Shown piece after piece: positions 5,189 through 11,992 of a stretch of 15,157 nucleotides of DNA. The stretch's first letter is position 1, and the number at the start of each line of letters is the position of its first letter. A program made the translations under genes and the position numbers. The notes beneath the pieces were generated by a model, which was not told the origin of the DNA, made no database searches, and saw only the letters and a program-made list of their open reading frames with translations. Origin of the DNA: JBBTUF01 sp038063855 (GTDB lineage: Bacteria > Patescibacteriota > Minisyncoccia > Ryanbacterales > GWA2-47-10b); contig JBBTUF010000017.1 of NCBI GenBank assembly GCA_038063855.1, positions 1-15,157 of the forward strand. The letters are read 5' to 3'.

Positions 5189-6865
5189 CCCGGCGATGCG
5201 TTCGAGTTCGTCGAAGGTGGTTTGCCCAGCAATTATTTTCAGCATGCCGTCTTGGATGAGGGTGCACATGCCTTGTTTGAGCGCGATCGCACGCACTTCT
5301 GCTTCCGATGGATTTTTTAAAATGAGTCGCTCAATTTCGTCATCAATCAAAAATGCTTCAAAAATACCAATGCGCCCTTTGTATCCGGTATGGCTACAAA
5401 CATCACATCCGGTCGGAACAAATATTTTAATATTGTCGAGCGGTGGCGCACCATATTGCGGCGGTAGTGTCGAGAGAGACGCTTTAATTTGCTCTTTTTG
5501 TTTTTCGTTTGGCACAGACTCTTGTTTGCAGTGAGAGCAAAGTATGCGTACAAGTCGTTGTGCAATTGCAATATTGATCGCGGGCGCAATAATGTTTGGT
5601 GGCACACCAAGGTCGATGAGACGAGGGATTGTGCCCGGTGCGTTATTTGTGTGGAGTGTTGAGAATACTAGGTGGCCGGTGAGAGATGCGTGCATTGCGA
5701 TTTCGGCAGTTTCGCGGTTGCGGATTTCTCCGACGAGTATTATGTCGGGGTCTTGCCGCACGATCGCAGAAAGGCCGGTTTCAAATGTATATCCGCTTTC
5801 GCGATCAATTTGTGTTTGCGATATGCCCTCAACATGATATTCAATAGGGTCTTCAATGGTAATAATCTTAATTCCCGGTTCGCGTACTTTTTTTACGAAC
5901 GCATAGAGCGTTGTCGTTTTACCAGATCCGGTAGGGCCGGTGGTAATAATCATGCCATTTGGTTTTTTAATTTCTTTTTCAATTAAATCTCGGATTGGCG
6001 GTTGCATGCCGAGATTTTCAAAAGTCATCGATATTGCTTTCGGATGCAGAACTCGCATAACAATCGATTCGCCATATGGGCCGGGCAATGTCGAGACACG
6101 CACTTCAACATCAACATCTTTTGTGCGAATGGTAAAACGGCCATCTTGCGCGCGGTTATGAATATTGAGTTTTAGTTCTGAAATAAGTTTGATGCGCGAG
6201 AGAATCATTTTATGCATATCATGTGTCAACATAGAAATTTCTTGCAAAACACCATCGAGGCGCACGCGAAGATGAACTTTTACTTCTTCAGGTTCAATAT
6301 GAATGTCTGACACTTCGAGCTCGTATGCACCGGCGAGTATGAGATCAAGAAGATCGGTAACTTTTGTCGATGTTCCGTGTTCAATTTCAGTCGCAAGATG
6401 CTTATTAAAATCTTCCGAATTGTGAATATGCGAGCGGAATTCATTAATAGTATCTTTCGTAATATCAACAACGTTTGAAGTTACCTTGCTCTCGCGGGGG
6501 ATTTCTTTGTATCTACTCCATGCGCGTTCAAGGCCTTGAAGAGATGATAGAAAGACCTGNNNNNNNNNNACCTGAGCGGTATAGCCAGAGCGATGTAATA
6601 AATCAAGTACTTCTTTCACCGAATCAAGATTTGGATTTTTAACAGCAACTTGAAGTTTTTTGCCGATTACTTGGATGATCGCAATGCCTGCATCGCGCGC
6701 TTCAGCTTCTGGTATAAGTCTCAACGCGTCGAGATCGATAGATATTCTCGAAAGATTTAAATAGGGAGTTTTGTATTTTTGTGCAAGAAGGCGCGTAAGA
6801 TCTTCCTCTTCGCGTTGTTGGAGTTTTGCTATTTTATCGCGTTGTTTATCTTCATCGAATGCCAC
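5180..6865 (-). CDS. pilB: PilB/GspE-type secretion and pilus assembly ATPase (contains a 10-N scaffold join)
   Basis: Hexameric cytoplasmic ATPase that powers type IV pilus extension or type II-like secretion. Seen, as numbered over the N-run (561 aa): an N-terminal domain with LAQKYKTPYLNL and LRLIPEAEARDAG; Walker A GPTGSGKTT (310-318); Asp box ITIEDPIEYHVEG; Walker B DIILVGEIRNRETAEIA with E380; His box HLVFSTLHTNNA; and a zinc-binding pair CSHC (443-446) and CDVC (487-490). The start is GTG 6865, the only start after an in-frame TAG, with a weak GAGGG upstream. The ten N at 6560-6569 are probably not real: ACCTG stands on both sides, and merging them leaves a continuous frame and a protein of about 556 aa. 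The gene lies 51 nt after a DHH-like gene and converges with the transposase. No pilC or pilT is in the window. Confidence 0.95.
   Translation of the reverse strand: MAFDEDKQRDKIAKLQQREEEDLTRLLAQKYKTPYLNLSRISIDLDALRLIPEAEARDAGIAIIQVIGKKLQVAVKNPNLDSVKEVLDLLHRSGYTAQXXXXQVFLSSLQGLERAWSRYKEIPRESKVTSNVVDITKDTINEFRSHIHNSEDFNKHLATEIEHGTSTKVTDLLDLILAGAYELEVSDIHIEPEEVKVHLRVRLDGVLQEISMLTHDMHKMILSRIKLISELKLNIHNRAQDGRFTIRTKDVDVEVRVSTLPGPYGESIVMRVLHPKAISMTFENLGMQPPIRDLIEKEIKKPNGMIITTGPTGSGKTTTLYAFVKKVREPGIKIITIEDPIEYHVEGISQTQIDRESGYTFETGLSAIVRQDPDIILVGEIRNRETAEIAMHASLTGHLVFSTLHTNNAPGTIPRLIDLGVPPNIIAPAINIAIAQRLVRILCSHCKQESVPNEKQKEQIKASLSTLPPQYGAPPLDNIKIFVPTGCDVCSHTGYKGRIGIFEAFLIDDEIERLILKNPSEAEVRAIALKQGMCTLIQDGMLKIIAGQTTFDELERIAGLE
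6560..6569. other. Scaffold gap (10 N) inside pilB
   Basis: Exactly ten N, flanked by ACCTG on the left (6555-6559) and ACCTG on the right (6570-6574). Collapsing the repeated 5 nt removes 15 nt, keeps the frame and gives the normal-looking sequence GYTAQVFLSSLQGLERAW. This points to two overlapping contigs joined by a default-size gap. Confidence 0.85.
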
Positions 6866-6916
6866 GAATCCATTCTACCCTCTAGTTCATGAAAAATCCA
6901 TGAAGCTGGACAGGCA

Positions 6917-7795
6917 TTAGCCAAGCTCGCGTAGCAATTTTCGAATTTTGACTTCAGCTTCAATAAAGTTTGAAAACATGCCGAGCGATACAAATGGTGA
7001 GTCTTCGCGAGAACCGAGAATATGAGCCATACGTTTGAGTACGGACGCGTCAGTTGACCATAAAATGCCTTCAGTGCCAGCATGTTCGTCGTATTGCCAA
7101 AAGATTGTCGCAATTCGCGGAAGTGATGCAATTCTAGAAAATGTTTCTATAAGTGGACGCAATTCGGTTGGTGTTGAATTTGTACGCAAAAAATCATCCC
7201 GAGTGATGAATGTCCACAACGTATCTATGTCATGATCCTCGCGCGATCTGACCATGAGACGACCCAGGAGAGCGGCGGAGGACTGGGGAAGTTTTTTATC
7301 ATTATTGCCGGTAATACTTTCTGTATTTGTGTTTGCGTTATCGAGCCAAAAATGACGTGTTGCTCCTTTGCGCGGATATAATTCAATAGCCTTGTCTGCG
7401 GATGATTGGTTTGCAAAGCCAGTTGTAATGATAAGATCGGCAGGTGGAATGTGCGCGCCCATTTGAATTGCGGTTGGGTCGAATGTACGTTGATGTGTTA
7501 AAAAAACAACAAGCTTATCACCTTCTTTTTGATAGCGCAGTTCATCGACCGGAGAAAGAGTTGTATTAATTGATATTGCAAATTCTTTTTTTTGGATTGA
7601 CCCGCCAAATATTTGTGCCCACTCAATTTCTTTTTGATCAGGCGCGACAACGCGAATTTTATCGGGCGCGATGCGTTGAATTTGAAGGGCTGCGAGATAA
7701 TCTTTATCAGATGCAGTGTCGGGGAGGACTATAAGTATACTGGTTGCCTCATCGATCGCATGTTTCAGTTCGGTCATAATATCCATTCCTAGCAC
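6917..7795 (-). CDS. DHH-phosphoesterase-like protein lacking catalytic motifs
   Basis: The 292-aa soluble protein has no signal peptide or membrane segment. Its order of motifs recalls the DHH/NrnA (oligoribonuclease/PAP phosphatase) fold: an opening strand-loop ATSILIVLPDTASDKDYLAALQI where active members have an HxDPDxDAxGS loop, then PADLIITTG, then FWLDNANTNT (149-157) where the DHH signature would be, then QSSAALLGRL (171-180) where active members have ASSTxExL. The C-terminal part (about 215-290) resembles a DHHA1-type domain. The metal-binding His and Asp residues are mostly gone, so catalysis is unlikely. Start choices are GTG 7795, ATG 7786 and ATG 7777; AGGA nine nt before 7777 favours that one, giving 286 aa. 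It is upstream of pilB on the same strand, 51 nt apart. The family call is tentative. Confidence 0.55.
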   Translation of the reverse strand: MLGMDIMTELKHAIDEATSILIVLPDTASDKDYLAALQIQRIAPDKIRVVAPDQKEIEWAQIFGGSIQKKEFAISINTTLSPVDELRYQKEGDKLVVFLTHQRTFDPTAIQMGAHIPPADLIITTGFANQSSADKAIELYPRKGATRHFWLDNANTNTESITGNNDKKLPQSSAALLGRLMVRSREDHDIDTLWTFITRDDFLRTNSTPTELRPLIETFSRIASLPRIATIFWQYDEHAGTEGILWSTDASVLKRMAHILGSREDSPFVSLGMFSNFIEAEVKIRKLLRELG

Positions 7796-7818
7796 GGGGT
7801 TTTGGCTGTGTGAAAGAC

Positions 7819-7847
7819 TTGACTTTATAGTTATTTTGGTGTATAAT
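7819..7847 (+). promoter_or_regulatory. Consensus-like sigma70 promoter of the exported protein gene
   Basis: TTGACT (7819-7824), 17-nt spacer, TATAAT (7842-7847). The -10 is perfect and the -35 matches 5 of 6. The expected start is about 7854, giving a leader of about 38 nt. It lies in a divergent intergenic region; no equally good minus-strand promoter is seen for the DHH-like gene. Confidence 0.8.
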
Positions 7848-7878
7848 CTATCCTAGATTAAAAATTGTTCTAACCTCA

Positions 7879-7889
7879 AAAGGAGGAAG
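7879..7889 (+). promoter_or_regulatory. Strong Shine-Dalgarno site
   Basis: AAAGGAGGAAG lies 2 nt before ATG 7892, with its AGGAGG core 5 nt from the ATG. It fixes the start of the exported protein and contrasts with the core genes of the window, which mostly lack such a site. Confidence 0.8.
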
Positions 7890-7891
7890 TC

Positions 7892-8275
7892 ATGATAAGG
7901 CGAATTGTATTTGGGCTTTTGATGTTCTTGGTTTTGTTGGCTTCTGTTTCCGTTGTTGATGCAGGTGAACGACACGGAAGGCATAGCAATAGAGGGCATC
8001 GGTACGGGCGTTCGTACCACTATAGCTACGGATACCAAGTTCCGGCGTACCGTCCGTATTATTACGCTCTGGCTCCGGTCTATGGGCCGCCAGTGGTGCA
8101 TCATCCGGGGATACTCGACTACATTATTGTGTTACCTCTCCGCGCGCTTTTTGGTCACGATGAGGTGGTTCAATCACCTCAAGATCGACAAGATAAGCGA
8201 GCCGAAGATCAAGGAGTGGACGAAGAGGATCCCGACCAGGACACGCCACGGCGCACACCAGAAGGTGGATGGTGA
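7892..8275 (+). CDS. Small exported Tyr/His/Arg-rich protein, function unknown
   Basis: The 127-aa protein has a classic signal peptide: MIRR, a hydrophobic core IVFGLLMFLVLLASVSVV, and a likely cleavage after VDA (about residue 24). The mature part is rich in His, Arg, Gly and Tyr (HGRHSNRGHRYGRSYHYSYGYQ), then Pro/Tyr (YRPYYYALAPVYGPP), then a hydrophobic stretch (ILDYIIVLPLRALF) and a charged acidic tail. I do not recognise a family. Composition suggests a surface or cell-envelope protein, perhaps binding metals or polyanions through His and Tyr. It has its own consensus promoter, strong Shine-Dalgarno and terminator, so it is a separate unit that may be well expressed. By eye its codons are more GC-rich than neighbouring genes. 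The tail is also open in the +1 frame up to the gap at 8308, so a frameshift near 8160 cannot be ruled out. Confidence 0.75.
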   Translation: MIRRIVFGLLMFLVLLASVSVVDAGERHGRHSNRGHRYGRSYHYSYGYQVPAYRPYYYALAPVYGPPVVHHPGILDYIIVLPLRALFGHDEVVQSPQDRQDKRAEDQGVDEEDPDQDTPRRTPEGGW

Positions 8276-8291
8276 GTGGATGGTGATAAGA

Positions 8292-8339
8292 GGCGGGGTT
8301 CGCGAAGNNNNNNNNNNCCCACCCCCGCCATTCTTTTTT
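8292..8339 (+). terminator. Intrinsic terminator interrupted by a scaffold gap
   Basis: GGCGGGG (8292-8298) pairs with CCCCGCC (8323-8329), and ATTCTTTTTT follows. The ten N at 8308-8317 fall in the loop. It ends the exported-protein transcript 17 nt after its stop. The true loop length is unknown. Confidence 0.7.
8308..8317. other. Scaffold gap (10 N)
   Basis: Exactly ten N, the same length as the gap in pilB, so the size is probably a default. No shared end sequence is visible here, so real bases may be missing. A GC-rich hairpin spans the join and may have broken the assembly. Confidence 0.9.
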
Positions 8340-8379
8340 ACCCGCCAAGGCGAGGGTATGCTACTCTAAAAATATTCCA

Positions 8380-8835
8380 ATGCTATCGAATAAAGTCATA
8401 TCAAAAAGCCCTATAGTAACTCGAGACATTGCTCGTCTACTGGGCGCGGAGTTAAAAGTTGCAGAGCTCGATAATCGTCATGCTCTTTGTATTTTACTTT
8501 CGGGCGACCTTGGCGCAGGGAAGACTGCATTTGCGCAAGGTCTTGCCTTTGGGCTCGGATATCGTGGCCGTGTGCATTCTCCAACATTTGTATTAATGAA
8601 GCGCTATCCTATCAAGACGTTATATTTTAAAAACTTGTGGCATATTGATTGTTACCGCATTAAAAGCGCTCAAGAGCTTTTAACGCTTGATCTTAAGAAA
8701 ATTTTAGAAGATCCATGTAATATTGTTGTTATAGAGTGGCCTGAAAAAATAAAAAAATATATTCCACAGCCCGCGATTCGTATTTCATTTAAACATCACG
8801 CGCCAGAAATTCGCATACTCACAATATCAGCATGA
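8380..8835 (+). CDS. tsaE: tRNA threonylcarbamoyladenosine biosynthesis ATPase TsaE
   Basis: TsaE is the ATPase that works with TsaB and TsaD to make the t6A modification at position 37 of ANN-decoding tRNAs. The 151-aa protein has Walker A GDLGAGKTAFAQGLA (GK at 47-48), the SPTFVLM segment (67-73), HIDCYRI (88-94) and VVIEWPEKI (117-124), all in the expected order and spacing. The stop overlaps the polA ATG by 4 nt (ATGA), so the two are coupled. The start is ATG 8380; upstream is only a poor -10-like sequence. The link to polA is not functional in any obvious way and is probably just operon packing. Confidence 0.96.
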   Translation: MLSNKVISKSPIVTRDIARLLGAELKVAELDNRHALCILLSGDLGAGKTAFAQGLAFGLGYRGRVHSPTFVLMKRYPIKTLYFKNLWHIDCYRIKSAQELLTLDLKKILEDPCNIVVIEWPEKIKKYIPQPAIRISFKHHAPEIRILTISA

Positions 8836-11420
8836 GTGAAACAAAAAATAAAAAAATACTCGTTATCCTCGATGCGCATGCGCTCATTCATCGCTCGTTT
8901 CATGCTATGCCAGCGTTTACATCTCCATCAGGGGAGCCAATGGGTGCCGTTTACGGAGTGTCTACAGTTTTGCTTAAATTGATTCGAGAGCTAAAGCCGA
9001 CACACATGGTAGCCGCATTTGATCGCGCAGAACCCACATTTCGTCATATCGCATACGATGCATATAAGGCGACGCGTGCGGAGACAAAAAGCGATCTCAT
9101 TCCGCAATTTGATAAAGTGAAAGAAGTTTTTACCGCATTTAGTATTCCAATATTTGATGTGCCAGGGTTTGAGGCCGATGATATTCTTGGTACTCTTGTT
9201 GAACGATTTAAAAATGAAAATGATTTGACTATTATAATTGCCTCTGGTGATATGGATACTTTGCAACTTATTACGGATGATCGAGTACTTGTGTATACAC
9301 TTCGTAAAGGAATCGATGATACTATTTTATATAATCAAAAACTTGTCGAAGAGCGATTTGGTTTTGAACCACGGCTTATAGTTGATTACAAGGGGCTTAA
9401 AGGCGACCCATCTGACAATATAATTGGCGTAAAAGGAATTGGTGAAAAGATGGCAACTGAACTTATTAAACATTACGGTACAATCGAAGAAATATATATT
9501 CAGCTCAAAAAATTAAAAAAATATCCTGCATGGCTGAAAGAGCGTATTGTAAAATTATTGCTTGAAAATGAAGAAGAGGCTTTGTTTTCAAAAGAGCTTG
9601 CAACCATTCGTCGAGATGCACCAGTGACGCCAAGTATAGATGAGCTCGAATATAATGGAATTCCGTACGATTCTGTAGCGGCAGTATTTCGTAAATTTTA
9701 TTTTCCAAGTTTAATTGCTAGGCTTGGTGCCCCAAGCGTCGAGGCAAAAAAAGTGGTTATGCAAAACATAATTGCTGGGAATCTAGTCGCTTTTAAGAGA
9801 GAATTTAGTAAAGAAGTTGATATTGGTATGTTTTTAGATCAGGGAGATTTGATTGTGCTGTGTGGGAAAAATTTATTTAAATTTGAAAGCAATTTTTTAA
9901 AAGAAATACAAAGTACACTTCAGAAATTATTTGAAGAGAAGAAGAATATTATTACTCACGATGTTAAAGAGATTTATCACGCACTTGGGTTTGCATTTGA
10001 AGTTGCATTTGATACTCGCATTGCTTCATGGGTATGTGATTCCGAGCGCCGATCACTCATTCTTTCTGACTTGATACGAGATGAGCTAAGCACAAAAGAT
10101 TCAGAATTACATACTGCATTGTTTGCGCTCGAGAAGAAATATCGTCTTCGTTTAGAGAAGGAAAATCTTGCACAAATTTATTTTGAGTTTGAGTTACCGC
10201 TTACTTCAGTGCTGTTTAATATGGAATGGGCTGGTATTGCAATTAATGCTGAGAAATTGCAGAAACTCACTTTTGAGACGACAGGCGAAATAGAATCATT
10301 ACAAAAAGAAATCATTTCTTTGGCAGGAGAAAATTTTGATGTAAATTCTCCAAAACAACTTTCGCATATTTTGTTCGAGGTACTTGGGTTGCCGTCGAAG
10401 GGTATTAAGAAAACATCAACAAAAGCAGTCTCGACTCAAGCTTCCGAACTTGAAAAACTTCGTGGTATGCACCCTATTATTGATTTATTGATGAGATATC
10501 GCGAGATCGCAAAGCTTTTTTCAACATATATCAGTGTTTTGCCAGATCTTCGAAGCTCGCGCGATGGGCGTATTCATACTACATTTAATCAGGCAGGTGC
10601 GGCAACGGGCCGGCTATCAAGCGCAAATCCAAACTTACAAAATATTCCAATTCGCACAAAACTTGGCCGTGAGATTCGTGGCGCATTTATTGCCGCAAGC
10701 GGATACGAACTTGTATCGTTTGATTACTCGCAACTCGAGTTACGACTTGCAGCATCTCTATCTGGCGACAAAGGTCTGATTGTCGCGTTTCATAGTGGCG
10801 ATGATATTCACACAAGAACTGCATCTGCGGTATTTCATGTAGTGCCTGAAGCTGTGACGCCCGACATGCGCAGATATGCAAAAACAATAAACTTCGGAAT
10901 TTTATATGGCATGGGAGTGCGCGCACTCGCTGTTGGCATGGGAGTAACGCATGACGAAGCAGAAAAATATCTTCGAGCATACAATGAAACATTTCCTGGC
11001 ATTGAGGAATTGCGCCTTCGGATTATTGATGATGGCAAGCGCAAAGGATTCGTTGAAACGATATTTGGACGCAAGCGATATATTCCAAACTTGCGTTCGT
11101 CGTTTGATTTTGTTCGCAAAGAAGCCGAACGCATGGCGATGAATGCACCGATTCAAGGCACGGCAGCTGATCTTATCAAGCGCGCGATGATTGAAATAAG
11201 TAAAAAGTATAACTTGCGTGATATACATGAGCCTGTGCATCTTCTTTTGCAAGTACATGACGAGCTCTTGTTTGAAATAAAGAAAAATCTAGTAAAAGAG
11301 GTCGTCCCAGAAATCAAGCGTATTATGGAGATAGCCCCGGAGGTAGTGGTACCAATCGTGGTCGATGTAAAACATGGCCCAAGCTGGCAAGATATGGTGC
11401 GTTTTGATATTCAAAAGTAA
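8832..11420 (+). CDS. polA: DNA polymerase I
   Basis: Repair and Okazaki-fragment polymerase, 862 aa. The N-terminal 5'-3' exonuclease (FEN) domain (about 1-290) is intact: FDRAEPTFRH, GFEADDILGTL, ASGDMDTLQL and KGLKGDPSDNIIGVKGIG. The middle domain (about 300-460) is degenerate: no DxE motif is found where proofreading enzymes carry it, so 3'-5' exonuclease activity is probably lost, as in Taq-like enzymes. The polymerase domain is complete: motif A FDYSQLELRL with D631, motif B RRYAKTINFGILYG with K684 and F688, and motif C QVHDELLF with H809 and D810. It ends MVRFDIQK. 42 nt of its 3' end recur at 12553-12594 in a form that ends VRF-stop, so the present C-terminus may come from an insertion. 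Confidence 0.98.
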   Translation: MSETKNKKILVILDAHALIHRSFHAMPAFTSPSGEPMGAVYGVSTVLLKLIRELKPTHMVAAFDRAEPTFRHIAYDAYKATRAETKSDLIPQFDKVKEVFTAFSIPIFDVPGFEADDILGTLVERFKNENDLTIIIASGDMDTLQLITDDRVLVYTLRKGIDDTILYNQKLVEERFGFEPRLIVDYKGLKGDPSDNIIGVKGIGEKMATELIKHYGTIEEIYIQLKKLKKYPAWLKERIVKLLLENEEEALFSKELATIRRDAPVTPSIDELEYNGIPYDSVAAVFRKFYFPSLIARLGAPSVEAKKVVMQNIIAGNLVAFKREFSKEVDIGMFLDQGDLIVLCGKNLFKFESNFLKEIQSTLQKLFEEKKNIITHDVKEIYHALGFAFEVAFDTRIASWVCDSERRSLILSDLIRDELSTKDSELHTALFALEKKYRLRLEKENLAQIYFEFELPLTSVLFNMEWAGIAINAEKLQKLTFETTGEIESLQKEIISLAGENFDVNSPKQLSHILFEVLGLPSKGIKKTSTKAVSTQASELEKLRGMHPIIDLLMRYREIAKLFSTYISVLPDLRSSRDGRIHTTFNQAGAATGRLSSANPNLQNIPIRTKLGREIRGAFIAASGYELVSFDYSQLELRLAASLSGDKGLIVAFHSGDDIHTRTASAVFHVVPEAVTPDMRRYAKTINFGILYGMGVRALAVGMGVTHDEAEKYLRAYNETFPGIEELRLRIIDDGKRKGFVETIFGRKRYIPNLRSSFDFVRKEAERMAMNAPIQGTAADLIKRAMIEISKKYNLRDIHEPVHLLLQVHDELLFEIKKNLVKEVVPEIKRIMEIAPEVVVPIVVDVKHGPSWQDMVRFDIQK
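11364..11405 (+). repeat. Direct repeat copy 1, within the polA 3' end
   Basis: 42 nt identical to 12553-12594, coding for DVKHGPSWQDMVRF in polA. Extending 3 nt to the left adds two matches and one mismatch. The copies are 1189 bp apart and frame the cassette with the membrane and NYN genes. Confidence 0.95.
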
Positions 11421-11423
11421 CGA

Positions 11424-11444
11424 TTTGGACGCCGGACATCCAAA
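11424..11444. repeat. REP-like palindrome after polA
   Basis: TTTGGA pairs with TCCAAA around CGCCGGACA. The core at 11425-11443 matches, in inverted orientation and at 18 of 19 positions, the palindrome at 11856-11874. The TTGGACG start and TCCAA end are shared with the transposase-flanking repeats. Confidence 0.75.
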
Positions 11445-11487
11445 AAGTAATACACAGGAAAGATTAGTGTTCGTTGAGTAAAAAATC

Positions 11488-11493
11488 TATACT
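11488..11493 (+). promoter_or_regulatory. -10 box six nt before the membrane protein ATG
   Basis: TATACT is followed by 6 nt and then ATG 11500. Transcription would start at or within a base or two of the start codon, giving a leaderless mRNA. No good -35 box is seen. Confidence 0.45.
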
Positions 11494-11499
11494 TAATGT

Positions 11500-11847
11500 A
11501 TGAAAAATATATTGCATTGGCTCACAATCCTTCTTTTTGCAGGTATTGCATGCTTTTTCTCTGTGTTAGTAGTTCAGAGCTTGTATGGTGGTGAAGCTGG
11601 AGGGTCAGGCATTAGCCTGTTAGGTGTTGGCTATGGGATTAGTGTTGCCTTGCCGGCTGGATTTATTGCCCTAGGGCTTTATATGAAATGGAAATTCATC
11701 TATTTGCTTGCGCTTGTTGTTCTTAGTTTCTCAGCTCTTAATATGTTTTTAACTGGCAGTTCTTCAGAGATTTATGTTGCTATTGGTTCAGCGGTTGCCA
11801 CTATACTCTTTGCTTTAGATTGGCGTACATACTTTTCAAAACACTAA
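11500..11847 (+). CDS. Small polytopic membrane protein of 115 aa, function unknown
   Basis: Four hydrophobic segments are visible: about 7-27 (WLTILLFAGIACFFSVLVVQ), 38-60 (SGISLLGVGYGISVALPAGFI), 65-84 (FIYLLALVVLSFSALNMFL) and 88-107 (IYVAIGSAVATILFALDW). It has a short basic end, SKH, and loops rich in Gly and Ser (GGEAGGSG). No catalytic motif is seen and I do not recognise the family. A -10 box lies 6 nt before the ATG, and there is no Shine-Dalgarno. The gene is enclosed by two REP-like palindromes in inverted orientation and lies within the segment bounded by the polA-end repeats, so it is probably part of acquired DNA. Confidence 0.7.
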   Translation: MKNILHWLTILLFAGIACFFSVLVVQSLYGGEAGGSGISLLGVGYGISVALPAGFIALGLYMKWKFIYLLALVVLSFSALNMFLTGSSSEIYVAIGSAVATILFALDWRTYFSKH

Positions 11848-11855
11848 ATATGTTT

Positions 11856-11874
11856 TTGGATGTTCGGCGTCCAA
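11856..11874. repeat. REP-like palindrome, inverted partner of 11425-11443
   Basis: Read on the minus strand it is TTGGACGCCGAACATCCAA, differing from 11425-11443 at one position. The pair encloses the membrane protein gene (450 bp from end to end), a BIME- or MITE-like arrangement. Confidence 0.75.
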
Positions 11875-11887
11875 GTTTATACCAAAT

Positions 11888-11916
11888 TTGACAATCTTCA
11901 GGGAATAAATTACAAT
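11888..11916 (+). promoter_or_regulatory. Near-consensus sigma70 promoter directly before a terminator
   Basis: TTGACA (11888-11893), 17-nt spacer, TACAAT (11911-11916). The -35 is perfect and the -10 matches 5 of 6. The expected start is about 11923, only 10 nt before the terminator hairpin at 11933. It would yield an RNA of about 45 nt, or an attenuated leader for the NYN gene. Confidence 0.65.
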
Positions 11917-11932
11917 GACCTTACTATGATCA

Positions 11933-11967
11933 CTGCCCCTAGCTTCGGCTAAGGGCAGTTTCTTTTT
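11933..11967 (+). terminator. Strong intrinsic terminator with a TTCG tetraloop
   Basis: CTGCCCCTAGC (11933-11943) pairs with GCTAAGGGCAG (11948-11958) with a single C-A mismatch, closed by TTCG and followed by TTTCTTTTT. It lies between the promoter at 11888 and the NYN gene, so either it ends the membrane-gene transcript or it attenuates read-through into the NYN gene. Confidence 0.88.
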
Positions 11968-11980
11968 AAACGCTTTTAGC

Positions 11981-11986
11981 TATAAT
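11981..11986 (+). promoter_or_regulatory. Perfect -10 box six nt before the NYN gene
   Basis: TATAAT, then 6 nt, then ATG 11993. Transcription would start on the ATG, a leaderless arrangement. No convincing -35 box is seen at 16-18 nt upstream. Confidence 0.55.
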
Positions 11987-11992
11987 CGTTTT

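Noticed and set aside
7953..8307. Overlapping +1 reading frame inside the exported protein gene, open into the scaffold gap
   Set aside because: It has no start signal of its own, and the main frame has a signal peptide, a strong ribosome site and a stop just before the terminator. A frameshift near 8160 remains possible and is mentioned with the gene.
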